Source of the DNA: Onthomorpha sp937906975
GTDB taxonomy: Bacteria; Bacteroidota; Bacteroidia; Bacteroidales; P3
Reading direction: 5' to 3'
DNA: 64,000 bases
Assembly: GCA_045614605.1 (NCBI GenBank)
Contig: JAZLDH010000005.1
Location: 67,061 to 131,060, forward strand
The notes below the pieces were generated by a model that did no database searches, was not told the DNA's origin, and saw only the letters and a program-made list of their open reading frames with translations. Each line of letters begins with the position of its first letter. Within the stretch, counting starts at the first letter, position 1. The position numbers and the translations under genes were made by a program. Shown piece after piece: positions 24,801 to 34,626 of this stretch.

Positions 24801-27686
24801 CTATTGCTCAATTATGATTTCGTCAATAAACAACCAAGATTTCTCGCCTGCTGAAAGGTGCCACTTTGGATTTACTCCAAGATTATAGGCTTTTACTTTT
24901 ATGTAGCGTGCAGAAAAACCTTTGTTTGTAAAGAAGGCTTTTGTAATGCTTCCTTCTGTTTTTTGATCTACATCATTTTTCACCGTTTCTAAAAGAGTGA
25001 AATTAACACCATCATCAGATATGTAATATTCTACGTGAGTTGGCATGAAAATCCAGCTTTTTTGATCTTGAATGAAGTTGCCTCCAACTTTTTTTACGGA
25101 TTGTTTTTTTCCTAAATCGACAATTGCTTCAAGATCTTCGCCCCAGTATCCTTGCCAACAGCCAAGTTTCCAATTATCACTACCTCTTTTTAAATCAATT
25201 AGCGCATTGTCGCCAGAGGCTGTGTATTGTGAATTGACATCTGTTAGAACCTTTACGCTTCTTCCTGCAGGTATTTTGTAAAGTTTACATTCTATTTCTT
25301 GGGATTTGCCTTTGTTTTGAGCGTATGCTGTAATTGTTACGCTTTCTTTTAATTTCAATTTGCCTTTTCCTACAAAAGTGTAGTTCTTTCCATTAGATAA
25401 AGAAACGTATATTGTGTCTTTTGGGTTGTAGGCTTTGAAATTTACTTCTAATTTTTTAGTAAATGTTCCTGTGCCTTCGTATGAAATGTATGGAGTTGTG
25501 CAAAAATATTCGTTTTCTATCTTGCTATATGGTCTGTCTTCTTTTGCAGTTGCGAAGTCTTTGACTGCTTTATCGCTCATTGTGAATTGAAGTTTTCCTC
25601 CATTCTTTATGTCCTCATAATTAATGAAAGATTTGTTGTAGTCTTTACCATTTAGTTTTATTGCTTTAACGTATGGTGTGTTTTCTGCATTTGGTGCCTC
25701 TATTATTAAGTCTTTGCCATTCTCTAAGTGCATTGTGATTTTTTCAAACAAAGGAGAAGCAAATACATATTGATTATCCACAGGGCAAACAGGATAAAAT
25801 CCCATTGCACTCATAACATACCAAGCTGACATTTGACCAACATCATCGTTTCCGCATATTCCATCAGGTTTAGAGGTGTATAGAGTTGTTAGGATTTGTC
25901 TTACCAATTCTTGTGTTTTGTATGCTTGACCTGCGTAGGCGTAAAGATATGCTGTGTGTTGGCTTGGCTCGTTTCCGTGGCAGTATTGACCGATTAATCC
26001 TGTAACATCGGCTTGGTCTCTACCTGTTGTTTTTTCGTTTGTAAAGAAACAAGAATCTAATTTTTCGCAAAACTTAGCGTCTCCTCCCATCATTTCAATC
26101 AAACCGTTTACATCGCCAGGAGTATAAAAAGTATAATGCCAACCATTTCCCTCAGTATAGTTTTGATCTATTTGAGTAGGATTGAAATTAGGCATAAAAC
26201 GACCGTTTTCTTTTGGTTGGATAAATGTGTTGTTTGGATTGAAAAGATTTTTGTAGTATTGCGCCTTTCTAATCATTGAATTGTAAACATCTTTCTTATT
26301 TTGCAATTGAGCAATCTTAGCAACGCAATACATATTGTAAGCATATTCAACAGTTTTTGATACGCTTTCATGTTCTTTGTCTGAAGAAATGAAACCGTTT
26401 TCAAGGAAATAATCAAATCCGAACTTCTTTTTGTCCATTGAACCTAACATTGATTCTAAGGTTAAGTCTTTATCGTGAATTATTCCTTTTGTATAAAGGT
26501 CTGCCATCATACTTATTCCGTGCATTCCTATCATACAATAAGTTTCAAACGAAGCAAGCTCCCACATTGGTAAGAATCCGCTTTGTTTATATATGTCTAA
26601 TGAAGTTTTTGCAAAGTCTAAACTTCTTTCTCTATCAATTAGCGCAAGCAAAGGGTGAAGTGTACGATATGTATCCCACAAAGAAAATACTGTGTAACGA
26701 TTATAATTATCTGTTGTATAGATTTTGTTATCCATTCCTCTGTATTTTCCATCTACGTCTGAGTAAAGATTTGGTGCAACCATACAGTGATACAACGCAG
26801 TATAGAAAGTAATGGTTTTTTCCTTGTCTTTGCTTTCAATCTCTATTTTTCCGAGTTCTTTATTCCAAAGTTGCTCTGCATTTTTCTTTGCATCTTCAAA
26901 AGATTTGAAAGTCTCAGCATGTAAATTATTTATAGCACCGCTCTCATCAACAGAAGAAATTGCAACAATAGCCTCTATTGAATTGTTTTCTTCGCTATCT
27001 GAATTTCCAAAATCAAGGAATAATCTCTTGCTTTGCTCATCGAATTTGCTATTTGCTATTTCGCAGTTGAATTGTGCAGCAAAATAAATTCTCTGATCCG
27101 TATTCCAAGCCTCAGAACGTCTATATCCTATAACAGTGTTTTGATTCACTATTTTATAGCTCATATCCAAAAGCTTATCTCTATGCTTAAAGTCAATTAC
27201 TATTGCTTTTTTCTTTCCGTTTTTAGGGAAAGTGTATTTGTGATAGCCAGCTCGCTCCGATGCAGTAAGCTCTGAAATAATTTTATCTTCATTATATGCT
27301 TCTACTCTATAATATCCTGCGTGTGCATACTCATCTGCGTGAGAGAAATTCAAGAAAAACTCCTTGCTTTCTGCATTTTTCATAGTAGGAGTAAAAAGAA
27401 AATCTCCATAATCCGAACAACCAGTACCAGAAAGGTGAGTATGAGAAAAACCATATATAGTATTATCAGAATAATGATAAGCACTACAACCGTCCCAGCC
27501 GTCAAGACGCGTGTCAGGTGAGAGTTGCACCATTCCAAAAGGGGCTATTGCACCTGGATATGTGTGTCCGTGAAAATCAGTTCCCACAAGAGGATTAACC
27601 AATTTATAATATTGCTTTTCGTTGTTTTGAGATGTTGCGGTAAAAACCAACAAACATAAACTGAGTGTTAAAAATATCTTTTTCAT
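24801..27686 (-). CDS. GH92 alpha-1,2-mannosidase with C-terminal F5/8-type domain
   Basis: Calcium-dependent exo-alpha-mannosidase that removes mannose from N-glycans or mannan (961 aa). The signal peptide MKKIFLTLSLCLLVFTATSQ is followed by the GH92 N-domain (NPLVGTDFHGHTYPGAIAPF, GFSHTHLSGTGCSDYGDFLF) and an (alpha/alpha)6 domain with GNDDVGQMSAWYVMSAMGFYPVCP. A discoidin-like carbohydrate-binding domain occupies about 810-961. The ATG 27686 overlaps the beta-mannosidase stop as ATGA; another ATG lies two codons upstream. Paired with a beta-mannosidase and a sugar kinase. Confidence 0.95.
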   Translation of the reverse strand: MKKIFLTLSLCLLVFTATSQNNEKQYYKLVNPLVGTDFHGHTYPGAIAPFGMVQLSPDTRLDGWDGCSAYHYSDNTIYGFSHTHLSGTGCSDYGDFLFTPTMKNAESKEFFLNFSHADEYAHAGYYRVEAYNEDKIISELTASERAGYHKYTFPKNGKKKAIVIDFKHRDKLLDMSYKIVNQNTVIGYRRSEAWNTDQRIYFAAQFNCEIANSKFDEQSKRLFLDFGNSDSEENNSIEAIVAISSVDESGAINNLHAETFKSFEDAKKNAEQLWNKELGKIEIESKDKEKTITFYTALYHCMVAPNLYSDVDGKYRGMDNKIYTTDNYNRYTVFSLWDTYRTLHPLLALIDRERSLDFAKTSLDIYKQSGFLPMWELASFETYCMIGMHGISMMADLYTKGIIHDKDLTLESMLGSMDKKKFGFDYFLENGFISSDKEHESVSKTVEYAYNMYCVAKIAQLQNKKDVYNSMIRKAQYYKNLFNPNNTFIQPKENGRFMPNFNPTQIDQNYTEGNGWHYTFYTPGDVNGLIEMMGGDAKFCEKLDSCFFTNEKTTGRDQADVTGLIGQYCHGNEPSQHTAYLYAYAGQAYKTQELVRQILTTLYTSKPDGICGNDDVGQMSAWYVMSAMGFYPVCPVDNQYVFASPLFEKITMHLENGKDLIIEAPNAENTPYVKAIKLNGKDYNKSFINYEDIKNGGKLQFTMSDKAVKDFATAKEDRPYSKIENEYFCTTPYISYEGTGTFTKKLEVNFKAYNPKDTIYVSLSNGKNYTFVGKGKLKLKESVTITAYAQNKGKSQEIECKLYKIPAGRSVKVLTDVNSQYTASGDNALIDLKRGSDNWKLGCWQGYWGEDLEAIVDLGKKQSVKKVGGNFIQDQKSWIFMPTHVEYYISDDGVNFTLLETVKNDVDQKTEGSITKAFFTNKGFSARYIKVKAYNLGVNPKWHLSAGEKSWLFIDEIIIEQ

Positions 27687-29962
27687 TCGCATTTTAAATT
27701 TTTCGGATAATCAAAATATACTGTCTTGTTTATAATAACGTTATTTTTATCTTTATCTAAATAATTTCCCTCTATTGTTATTTTATGTGTTTGTGGACTA
27801 AATTCCTTTATATCTTTCTTTGCAATAGAGAAAACAATGTTACTGCTCATTTGAGCTATTGAATAATTTTTTAGAGAAGAAGAATAACTTTCATTGTTTT
27901 TGTAATCTATTATTTTAACCCTTAGATTCACTTTTTCATCTTCCCAAGAAGAATTTATAATGTAAACAAATACACTATCACTGCTTGAATATTTATCAAC
28001 GCTTACCACAATTGGAGCAAAGGACTGCTGAATTGTGTGATAAACATCTTTCTTTAAATAATCCACATCAATACAACTCCAACCAATTGCAGGATATGGC
28101 TCATTTAATTGCCAAGTTAAACTTCCCATACAATAAGGCATTGCTCTCAAATGCGCTTCTATTCCGATTGAAAAAGCGTCTGAGGCAACCAAATACGTCT
28201 TTTCTATGTAGTCTTCATTAGGTTTGTATCCCTCATAGCGTTCTAAAATTCTGTTTTCTATAAGTTCAAAACCTCTATTGTGCTTTTGGTGAATAGCAAA
28301 TCCAGGATTTTCTTTCGTATATGGTAGAGTGTAGTATTTTTTTACCGTTTTCATATTAGGAGCAGACTGAAAACCATACTCACTCATAAAGCGAGGCACT
28401 TTTCTTGTATAGGTTTCAAACGTAGAATCGCCCCACCAAACTCCCCAATAATGACAATCGCCCTCTGTAAGGCTTTCTTTTCTTCCCCAACCATTAAGAG
28501 GAGAGGAGTGAGTATAGGCAGCTTTTGGCGAATACGTTTTTACAATTTCAGGAAGAAGAGTTTTAAATAATTTATTGTAATTTTCCACTGCCAAGGCTGT
28601 ATCTTTAACTTCTTTGTCCCAAGACCAGTTTCCCCAGCCTTCCCAAATTTCGTTGTTTCCACACCAAATAGCAAGCGAAGCATGAGAAGAAATTCTCAAA
28701 ACATTCTCTCTCGCTTCCAACTCTACTTCTCTAAGAAATTCTTCCGAAGCAGGATACAACGCACACGCAAAAGGAAAATCTTGCCAAATCAAAATACCAT
28801 TTTCATCGCAGGCTTCATACATTTTTTCATCAACATAATATCCACCGCCCCACACTCTTAGCATATTCATATTACATTCTCTAACCAAATCAATATGCTT
28901 TGCCATTCCTTCATATCTTTCCTTGTGCATTGCCGAAGGAACAAGATTTGCACCTTTGGCAAAAATCTTCTTTCCATTAACAACAAAACAAAACTCACTG
29001 CCATACTTGTCTTTCTCTTGAGAAAGTTCTATTGTTCTTACGCCAAAGCGAGTTTTCACACTATCTATAATCTTGTTATCTCCTACATATAAATATATAG
29101 TAGCATCATAAAGATTTGGCTTGCCATATCCGTTTGGATACCAAATCAAAGGCTTTTTGATTTCAAAGTTTAAACAATGCAAGTTATCAGCATTTTTACT
29201 TATCTTACCCAAATCCTTTACAACTTCTTTACCATTGTTTGTTTTATAGGCTATTTTGATTTTATAATCCTCATCTTTAAGAAACTCACTCTTTAAAGTA
29301 AGCGACATATTAGCCTTTTTCTTTGATAAAACCTCTGTTTGCACAGAAGCAAATCTCAAATATTCTTTCTTATCCTCAAAGCTCAATTTCACAGGTATTG
29401 AAATCTCTCCCGCAAGTTGGCGAGGAGCCCAATCCCAACCGAATTGGAAAGCAGCCTTTCTAAAAATGGCTCTTTTTTCTGAATGTAATATATTGAAATC
29501 ATCGCTATTTACATTTTGCCACTTTTGAAAAATTGGCTCAATTCTTACAACCAATTCATTTTTTCCCTCTTTCAAGAAATCTTTTACATCAAAACAGTAG
29601 GAGCGAAAGGCATTTTGAGTTTTTGCAACTTGTTTTCCGTTAAGCAATATAGTAGCGTAGGTGTCTATGTATTTGAAATGAAGTCTGATTACTTCTTTTT
29701 TCAACAATGCTTTTTCAACATTGAAATTCAAAATATAGGTTAAATGACAAGTATCTAAGAAAGAATAATGCGATTCGTTATCTGCAAAAAACATATTCTC
29801 ATTATTCTTTTCCGCAAGCAAGTCATAAATATTTGTTTTACCATCTTTGATTTGCAAACTATCGCTATTGCAAACCAACACCCCTTTATTGATTTCTATT
29901 TCTTGACTATATGCAAAAACAGAAAACAAAACAAAGAGAGTTAAACCAATAAATTTTTTCAT
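27683..29962 (-). CDS. GH2 beta-mannosidase-like glycoside hydrolase
   Basis: Retaining exo-beta-mannosidase type enzyme of family 2 (759 aa), exported by the signal peptide MKKFIGLTLFVLFSVFAYSQ. GH2 sugar-binding and immunoglobulin-like domains precede the TIM barrel. Glu438 in WCGNNEIWEGW is the probable acid/base and Glu528 in RFMSEYGFQS the nucleophile. FQFGWDWAPR is typical for beta-mannosidases. Together with GH92 it could finish the mannose core of N-glycans. It starts 6 nt after the ROK kinase gene. Confidence 0.94.
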   Translation of the reverse strand: MKKFIGLTLFVLFSVFAYSQEIEINKGVLVCNSDSLQIKDGKTNIYDLLAEKNNENMFFADNESHYSFLDTCHLTYILNFNVEKALLKKEVIRLHFKYIDTYATILLNGKQVAKTQNAFRSYCFDVKDFLKEGKNELVVRIEPIFQKWQNVNSDDFNILHSEKRAIFRKAAFQFGWDWAPRQLAGEISIPVKLSFEDKKEYLRFASVQTEVLSKKKANMSLTLKSEFLKDEDYKIKIAYKTNNGKEVVKDLGKISKNADNLHCLNFEIKKPLIWYPNGYGKPNLYDATIYLYVGDNKIIDSVKTRFGVRTIELSQEKDKYGSEFCFVVNGKKIFAKGANLVPSAMHKERYEGMAKHIDLVRECNMNMLRVWGGGYYVDEKMYEACDENGILIWQDFPFACALYPASEEFLREVELEARENVLRISSHASLAIWCGNNEIWEGWGNWSWDKEVKDTALAVENYNKLFKTLLPEIVKTYSPKAAYTHSSPLNGWGRKESLTEGDCHYWGVWWGDSTFETYTRKVPRFMSEYGFQSAPNMKTVKKYYTLPYTKENPGFAIHQKHNRGFELIENRILERYEGYKPNEDYIEKTYLVASDAFSIGIEAHLRAMPYCMGSLTWQLNEPYPAIGWSCIDVDYLKKDVYHTIQQSFAPIVVSVDKYSSSDSVFVYIINSSWEDEKVNLRVKIIDYKNNESYSSSLKNYSIAQMSSNIVFSIAKKDIKEFSPQTHKITIEGNYLDKDKNNVIINKTVYFDYPKNLKCE

Positions 29963-29968
29963 TTTTCC

Positions 29969-30925
29969 TTAAAATGTTAATGCTGCTGCACCTAAAATTG
30001 CAGAATCGTTTTCTTTCAAAGCCGAAAGCTCAACTTCTATTTTGTTTCTAAATACAGGATAAAGATTTTCTTCAAAATATTTTTTGAATGGCACTAAAAG
30101 CAAATCTCCTGCTTTGCTTAATCCTCCCGAGAAAATGACTTTCTTTGGCGAAGTAACAGCTGCCGCATTTGCAACGCCTATTGCAAGCATTTGAGCTGTT
30201 AAATCTAAACATTCAAGTGCGATTTCATCACCCTTTCTTGCAGCCTCGCAAATTGTTTGTCCGTCAATTTCTTCTTCTTTTAACGCTCTTAATAAAGAAT
30301 CTTTTTGACTTGTCTTTAAAAGTTCAAGAGCCGAAAGTCTAATTCCTGTTGCAGAAGAATAGGTTTCAAGACAACCCTTTCTACCACAGCCACATTCTCT
30401 GCCGTTTCTTTCAACTACTGTGTGTCCTACCTCACCTGCAAAACCATCGTGGCCATATATCATTTTACCATTAGAAACTATTGCACTGCCAACGCCTGTG
30501 CCAAGAGTAATCATAATGAAATCATCTATACCTCTTGCATTTCCGTAAATCATTTCGCCCATTCCTGCGGCGTTTGCGTCATTTGTTATTGTAACTCTAA
30601 GATTCCAGCCCTCATTCAAAAGCAACATTTCCAACATATTCTTAATTGGAATTATTCCCTTAAAAGGAAGATTTGGTGCAAGCTCAATTGAGCCTTTGTA
30701 AAAGTTACCATTTGGAGCTCCAATGCCAATTCCCAAAATGTTTTCTTGCTCAGGGCAATGTGATATAATATCTTTTATATTGCTTACAAGCTCAGTCAAA
30801 TAGTTTTCTAAAACAGGAAACTCTTTTGTTTTAAATTCTTTTCTGTAAACTATCTCTGCGTTTTCTGTTACTAAGCCTAAGCAAGTGTTTGTACCACCTA
30901 TGTCTATTCCTATTGAGTATTTCAT
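29969..30925 (-). CDS. ROK-family sugar kinase
   Basis: Cytoplasmic hexose kinase of the ROK family (318 aa). The phosphate loop is GIDIGGTNTCLGLV, the catalytic aspartate is in TNDANAAGMGE, and the zinc motif CGCGRKGCLE is preserved. No helix-turn-helix is present, so it is an enzyme rather than a repressor. The start was set at MKYSIG (30925) rather than the longer frame overlapping dapB. In this operon it may phosphorylate mannose released by the two mannosidases; glucose is equally possible. Confidence 0.92.
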   Translation of the reverse strand: MKYSIGIDIGGTNTCLGLVTENAEIVYRKEFKTKEFPVLENYLTELVSNIKDIISHCPEQENILGIGIGAPNGNFYKGSIELAPNLPFKGIIPIKNMLEMLLLNEGWNLRVTITNDANAAGMGEMIYGNARGIDDFIMITLGTGVGSAIVSNGKMIYGHDGFAGEVGHTVVERNGRECGCGRKGCLETYSSATGIRLSALELLKTSQKDSLLRALKEEEIDGQTICEAARKGDEIALECLDLTAQMLAIGVANAAAVTSPKKVIFSGGLSKAGDLLLVPFKKYFEENLYPVFRNKIEVELSALKENDSAILGAAALTF

Positions 30926-30933
30926 TTTCTTTT

Positions 30934-31623
30934 TTATAAATTTATAAAATCTTTCATTGTAAACACGCCTTGTTTTCCAACAAGCCAATGAGCAGCCATT
31001 ACAGCTCCTAAGGCAAAACCTTTTCTGCTGTGAGCAGCGTGCGTTATTTCTATCTCATCTACCTGAGAAAAATAGTTGATTGAGTGAGTTCCACAAACCT
31101 CACCCTCTCTTATTGATTCTATTTTAAGGTCTTGCTTTTCTATTGTGTGATTTTGCACCAACGTATTTGCAAGACTGATTGCTGTTCCCGAAGGAGCGTC
31201 CAATTTATGTATGTGATGAATTTCTTTAATCGAAGGAGTGTAATCGTTAAAGTCTTTCATCAAATTTGCCAAATACGCATTCAATTTATCAAAAAGGAAA
31301 ACTCCTATTGAAAAATTAGAAGCCCAAAATATTGTTTTATTGTTTTGTTTTGCTTTTTCTGTGATTTCTTCCAATTTGTCGTACCAACCTGTTGTCCCAA
31401 CTACAATTGGAATATTTCTTTCCCATGCTTTTTCTATGTTGTCTAAAACTTTGCTTGGAATTGAAAAGTCTATGGCTACTACTTCTTTGCAAGAGGAATT
31501 TTTGTCAAATCTCTGCCAATCCGAATCTGTGTCTATGATTCCTATGATAGTATCGCCTTTGCTCAAAGCAATTTCCTCTATCATTTTTCCCATTTTTCCG
31601 TAGCCTATTATAAGGATATTCAT
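30934..31623 (-). CDS. dapB: 4-hydroxy-tetrahydrodipicolinate reductase
   Basis: NAD(P)H-dependent step of the diaminopimelate/lysine pathway. The Rossmann motif is IIGYGKMGKMI, and the catalytic signature is EIHHIHKLDAPSGTA. Length (229 aa) is that of the short Bacteroidota form. It is the first gene of the operon with the ROK kinase and mannosidases, and its - strand promoter box is at 31633-31640. Confidence 0.95.
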   Translation of the reverse strand: MNILIIGYGKMGKMIEEIALSKGDTIIGIIDTDSDWQRFDKNSSCKEVVAIDFSIPSKVLDNIEKAWERNIPIVVGTTGWYDKLEEITEKAKQNNKTIFWASNFSIGVFLFDKLNAYLANLMKDFNDYTPSIKEIHHIHKLDAPSGTAISLANTLVQNHTIEKQDLKIESIREGEVCGTHSINYFSQVDEIEITHAAHSRKGFALGAVMAAHWLVGKQGVFTMKDFINL

Positions 31624-31632
31624 CTCTAAAAC

Positions 31633-31640
31633 ATTTTTTT
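31633..31640 (-). promoter_or_regulatory. -7 box of the dapB operon
   Basis: TATCTTTG on the - strand, 9 nt upstream of the dapB start codon, so the leader is very short or absent. Confidence 0.6.
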
Positions 31641-31672
31641 TACAAAGATAATAATTGTTTGTTTAAAAATAC

Positions 31673-31680
31673 TATTTTTG
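31673..31680 (+). promoter_or_regulatory. -7 box of the YeiH-type gene
   Basis: TATTTTTG followed by CAAAA, 13 nt upstream of the ATG at 31694; divergent from the dapB promoter. Confidence 0.6.
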
Positions 31681-31693
31681 CAAAAAAAAGAAA

Positions 31694-32602
31694 ATGAAAT
31701 ATTTGTATTTTATAGTAGCAATTTTGTGTTTTTTCCCATTTGTTTCGGCTCCCATGGCCTTGTTTTGTGGGATAGTTTTCTCTCTATTGAAAATAGAAAA
31801 GCCCTTCCAATTCAAAAAATATAGTTCTCCACTTTTACAGTACTCTGTTGTGCTAATGGGATTTGGCATGAATTTGCAACAAGTCATAGAAGTATCTTCA
31901 AAGGGCATTGTTTTGACAGCCTGCTCTGTGCTTTTGGTTTTTCTTTTAGGCGTATTGCTTGGCAAAATCTTTAAGGTAGATAAGAATACTTCTTTTTTAA
32001 TTTCTTCAGGTACTGCAATTTGTGGTGGAAGTGCCATTGCGGCAGTTTCTCCTATTGTTGGGGCAAAGGATAGTCAAATATCCTTTTCTTTAACCGTTGT
32101 TTTTGTTTTAAATGCCATTGCTTTATTTATATTTCCTTACATAGGGGAGTATTTTAATATGAGTCAAGAAGATTTTGGCTATTGGTCTGCAATCGCAATC
32201 CACGATACCTCTTCGGTTGTTGGAGCCTCAGCAGCATACGGCAAAGAAGCCTTGCAGGTAGCCACCACAGTAAAACTTGCAAGAACGCTTTGGATAATTC
32301 CTCTTTCGTTTTTGGTGATGTTTCTCAATAGAAAAGAGAATCAAGGCAAGGGAAAAATCAAAATTCCTTGGTTTATTCTCTACTTTATCATAGCAATACT
32401 TATTGCAGGCTTTATCCCTGTTTTGCAACCTGCTTACAGCGTGCTTTCTTACATAGGAAAACGCGGAATGGTTTTAGCCTTGTTTATGATAGGTAACGGA
32501 TTTAATCTCTCGGAGCTTAAAAAAGTAGGAATAAAACCCTTTATATTAGGCCTTGTTTTGTGGGTAATAATCTCGGTTTCGACCTTCTTATTTTTTTCCT
32601 AA
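31694..32602 (+). CDS. YeiH/UPF0324-family membrane protein, putative anion exporter
   Basis: Polytopic inner-membrane protein (302 aa, about 9-10 helices) of the YeiH family, annotated elsewhere as putative sulfate exporters. Conserved pieces visible are GTAICGGSAIAA (residues ~104-115), AIAIHDTSSVVGASAAYG and VKLARTLWIIP. The stop codon is part of the first CTAAG core of a 21-bp-period array, so the array starts inside the gene's last codon. Confidence 0.9.
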   Translation: MKYLYFIVAILCFFPFVSAPMALFCGIVFSLLKIEKPFQFKKYSSPLLQYSVVLMGFGMNLQQVIEVSSKGIVLTACSVLLVFLLGVLLGKIFKVDKNTSFLISSGTAICGGSAIAAVSPIVGAKDSQISFSLTVVFVLNAIALFIFPYIGEYFNMSQEDFGYWSAIAIHDTSSVVGASAAYGKEALQVATTVKLARTLWIIPLSFLVMFLNRKENQGKGKIKIPWFILYFIIAILIAGFIPVLQPAYSVLSYIGKRGMVLALFMIGNGFNLSELKKVGIKPFILGLVLWVIISVSTFLFFS

Positions 32603-32669
32603 GAGATAGAAAAATAAATCAAAGAAAAAAAATTTTTTTCCTAAGAGAAAATTTTTTAATCCTAAGAAA
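32595..32669. repeat. 21-bp-period array, locus 5
   Basis: Cores at 32599 (CTAAG), 32620 (CAAAG), 32641 (CTAAG) and 32662 (CTAAG), all 21 bp apart, with A- and T-tract spacers. The first core contains the stop codon of the YeiH-type gene. The second unit closely matches the copy inside the OppC-like gene. Confidence 0.87.
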
Positions 32670-32726
32670 AAATATTAAGCAATTTAAGTCGTTTAAAATT
32701 AATGAAAAACAAATAAAAAAAAAGAT

Positions 32727-34181
32727 ATGGCAAACAATAACGTTTTAGAAAACTTAGAACCAAAAAGTCTCTTTAAATTTTTCGGAGAGATACTTTCAAT
32801 TCCACGTCCTTCAAAACATGAAGAGAAAATGACTCAATACCTAATTGATTGGGCGAAAGAAAGAAATTTAGACTATGAAAGCGATGAAATAGGCAATGTA
32901 ATCATTCGCAAAGGTGCAACAAAAGGAAAAGAAAACTCACCTTGGGTTTGCTTACAATCGCACATAGATATGGTATGTGAAAAGAATAGCGACAAAGATT
33001 TTGATTTTGAAAAAGATGCTATTGTTCCAAAAATAGAAGGCGAGTGGTTAAAGGCAGATGGCACAACACTTGGAGCAGATGATGGCATAGGAGTTGCAAC
33101 AGCCTTAGCAATATTGGATGCAAACGACATAGAGCACGGACCAATTGAGTGTTTATTTACAGTAGATGAAGAAACAGGACTTTCAGGTGCGGAAGCTCTT
33201 TCTCCAGAGGTGTTAAAGAGTAGAATACTTCTTAACCTTGACAGCGAAGATGAGGGAGAAATTTTCATAGGTTGTGCAGGTGGAATAGACACTGTTGCAA
33301 AACTACCTTTCGATAAAGAAGAAACACCAGACGCCCCTGCATTTAAAATTATGGTAAAGGGACTTAAAGGTGGACACTCAGGAGATGATATTAACAAAGG
33401 CTTAGCTTGTGCAAACAAATTATTGAACCGCATACTTTGGTCTTTGGATAAGGAAATGGATTTGCGTCTTGCTTGTTTTGATGGAGGAAATCTTCGTAAC
33501 GCAATCGCAAGAGAGGCTTACGCAACCTTTGTAGTAGCAGAGCCTGATGTGGAATTAATGAAAGAGATTGTAGAAAAATTCACACAAGACTTAAAATATG
33601 AATTCAGAACAACAGAGCCTGATATGGAAATCACTCTAATGGAAGCTGAAAAACCTGCCTTTGTGGTAGATATGTTAAGTCAAGACAATTTATTGAATGT
33701 TTTGTATGCTTGTCCTCACGGAGTATTGGCAATGAGCAGAGAAATACCTGGATTTGTTGAAACCTCTACAAACTTAGCCTCAGTAAAAATGAAAGAAGAC
33801 CACTTTTTTATCACAACATCTCAACGCTCTTCTGTAGAAAGCTCTAAATACGCAGCAGCATACAGAGTAGAAAGTTGTTTCTTACTTGCAGGAGCAGACG
33901 TAGAGCATGGAGATGGTTATCCAGGTTGGGCACCAAATCCAGAAAGTAAGATTTTGAAAATAGCAGTTGATGCTTACAAAAAACTATTCAATAAAGAACC
34001 AATCGTAAGAGCGATACATGCAGGATTAGAATGTGGATTGATTGGAGAAAAATACCCAGGAATGGATATGATTTCTTATGGTCCAACTCTTCGTGGCGTA
34101 CACTCTCCTGATGAACGTTTGGAAATAAAAACTGTTGAACTATATTGGAAACACACATTAGAGATTTTGAAAAACATTTAA
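32727..34181 (+). CDS. PepD-type aminoacyl-histidine dipeptidase (copy 1)
   Basis: Cytosolic zinc dipeptidase of the M20 family (484 aa). Metal-site motifs are QSHIDMVCE, GADDGIGVA, DEETGLSGAE, LDSEDEGE and a late IHAGLECGL. A lid or dimerisation domain lies at about 210-390. A paralogue of the same length sits at 56952-58406 with the same motifs. It is followed at short spacing by the prohibitin-tail-like gene, Xaa-Pro aminopeptidase and T9SS plug, suggesting one operon. Confidence 0.94.
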   Translation: MANNNVLENLEPKSLFKFFGEILSIPRPSKHEEKMTQYLIDWAKERNLDYESDEIGNVIIRKGATKGKENSPWVCLQSHIDMVCEKNSDKDFDFEKDAIVPKIEGEWLKADGTTLGADDGIGVATALAILDANDIEHGPIECLFTVDEETGLSGAEALSPEVLKSRILLNLDSEDEGEIFIGCAGGIDTVAKLPFDKEETPDAPAFKIMVKGLKGGHSGDDINKGLACANKLLNRILWSLDKEMDLRLACFDGGNLRNAIAREAYATFVVAEPDVELMKEIVEKFTQDLKYEFRTTEPDMEITLMEAEKPAFVVDMLSQDNLLNVLYACPHGVLAMSREIPGFVETSTNLASVKMKEDHFFITTSQRSSVESSKYAAAYRVESCFLLAGADVEHGDGYPGWAPNPESKILKIAVDAYKKLFNKEPIVRAIHAGLECGLIGEKYPGMDMISYGPTLRGVHSPDERLEIKTVELYWKHTLEILKNI

Positions 34182-34196
34182 TAGAAAGGAAAGATT

Positions 34197-34604
34197 ATGT
34201 ACACATTAAAACCAAAACACATAGTAATTGTAGTGATTTGTCTTTTGGCATTTGTTGGTATAGGTATGTTTGGAATGCCTGTTTACAGAGTTTGGAGCCA
34301 AGAAATGCGAGGTAAAGCACAGCTTGCTGAAGCAGAACAAAACCGTAGAATTAAAGTAGAGGAAGCAAGAGCTAATTTAGAGGCTGAAAAACTAAACGCA
34401 AAAGCCGAAATCGAAAGAGCAAAAGGAGCAGCCGAAGCTATAAAAATAGAAAACGGTACTTTGACCTCAACTTATATTCAATATCTTTGGGTAAGAAACC
34501 AATCTAATTTGAATGAGAAAACAGTTATTTATATCCCAACAGAGGCTAATTTGCCAATTCTTGAAGCGGGAAAAAGAAATAACTCAATGCCAACAATTAA
34601 TTAA
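34197..34604 (+). CDS. small membrane protein resembling the C-terminal tail of SPFH/prohibitin proteins
   Basis: A 135-aa protein with one N-terminal TM helix (about 9-30) and a long Ala/Glu/Lys helix (EARANLEAEKLNAKAEIERA) like the coiled-coil tail of HflC/prohibitin. It then continues into IYIPTEANLPILEAG, which is also how SPFH proteins often end. The SPFH core itself is absent, so this is a TM-plus-tail miniature. It lies between two cytosolic peptidase genes. Function unknown; a scaffold for membrane-bound peptidases would be speculation. Confidence 0.7.
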   Translation: MYTLKPKHIVIVVICLLAFVGIGMFGMPVYRVWSQEMRGKAQLAEAEQNRRIKVEEARANLEAEKLNAKAEIERAKGAAEAIKIENGTLTSTYIQYLWVRNQSNLNEKTVIYIPTEANLPILEAGKRNNSMPTIN

Positions 34605-34626
34605 AACAATTTAAAAACAAAGCATT

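Noticed and set aside
26438..26812. 124-codon + strand frame opposite the GH92 gene
   Set aside because: It lies wholly within the well-supported GH92 coding region and has no promoter or family match.
32560..32748. A 62-codon frame across the array after the YeiH-type gene
   Set aside because: It overlaps the end of that gene and the start of pepD and consists of array sequence; it is useful only as a comparison for the in-frame copy in OppC.
32873..33433. 186-codon - strand frame opposite pepD copy 1
   Set aside because: Ser/Pro-rich composition is the complement of Gly/Glu-rich coding DNA; the + strand gene is unambiguous.
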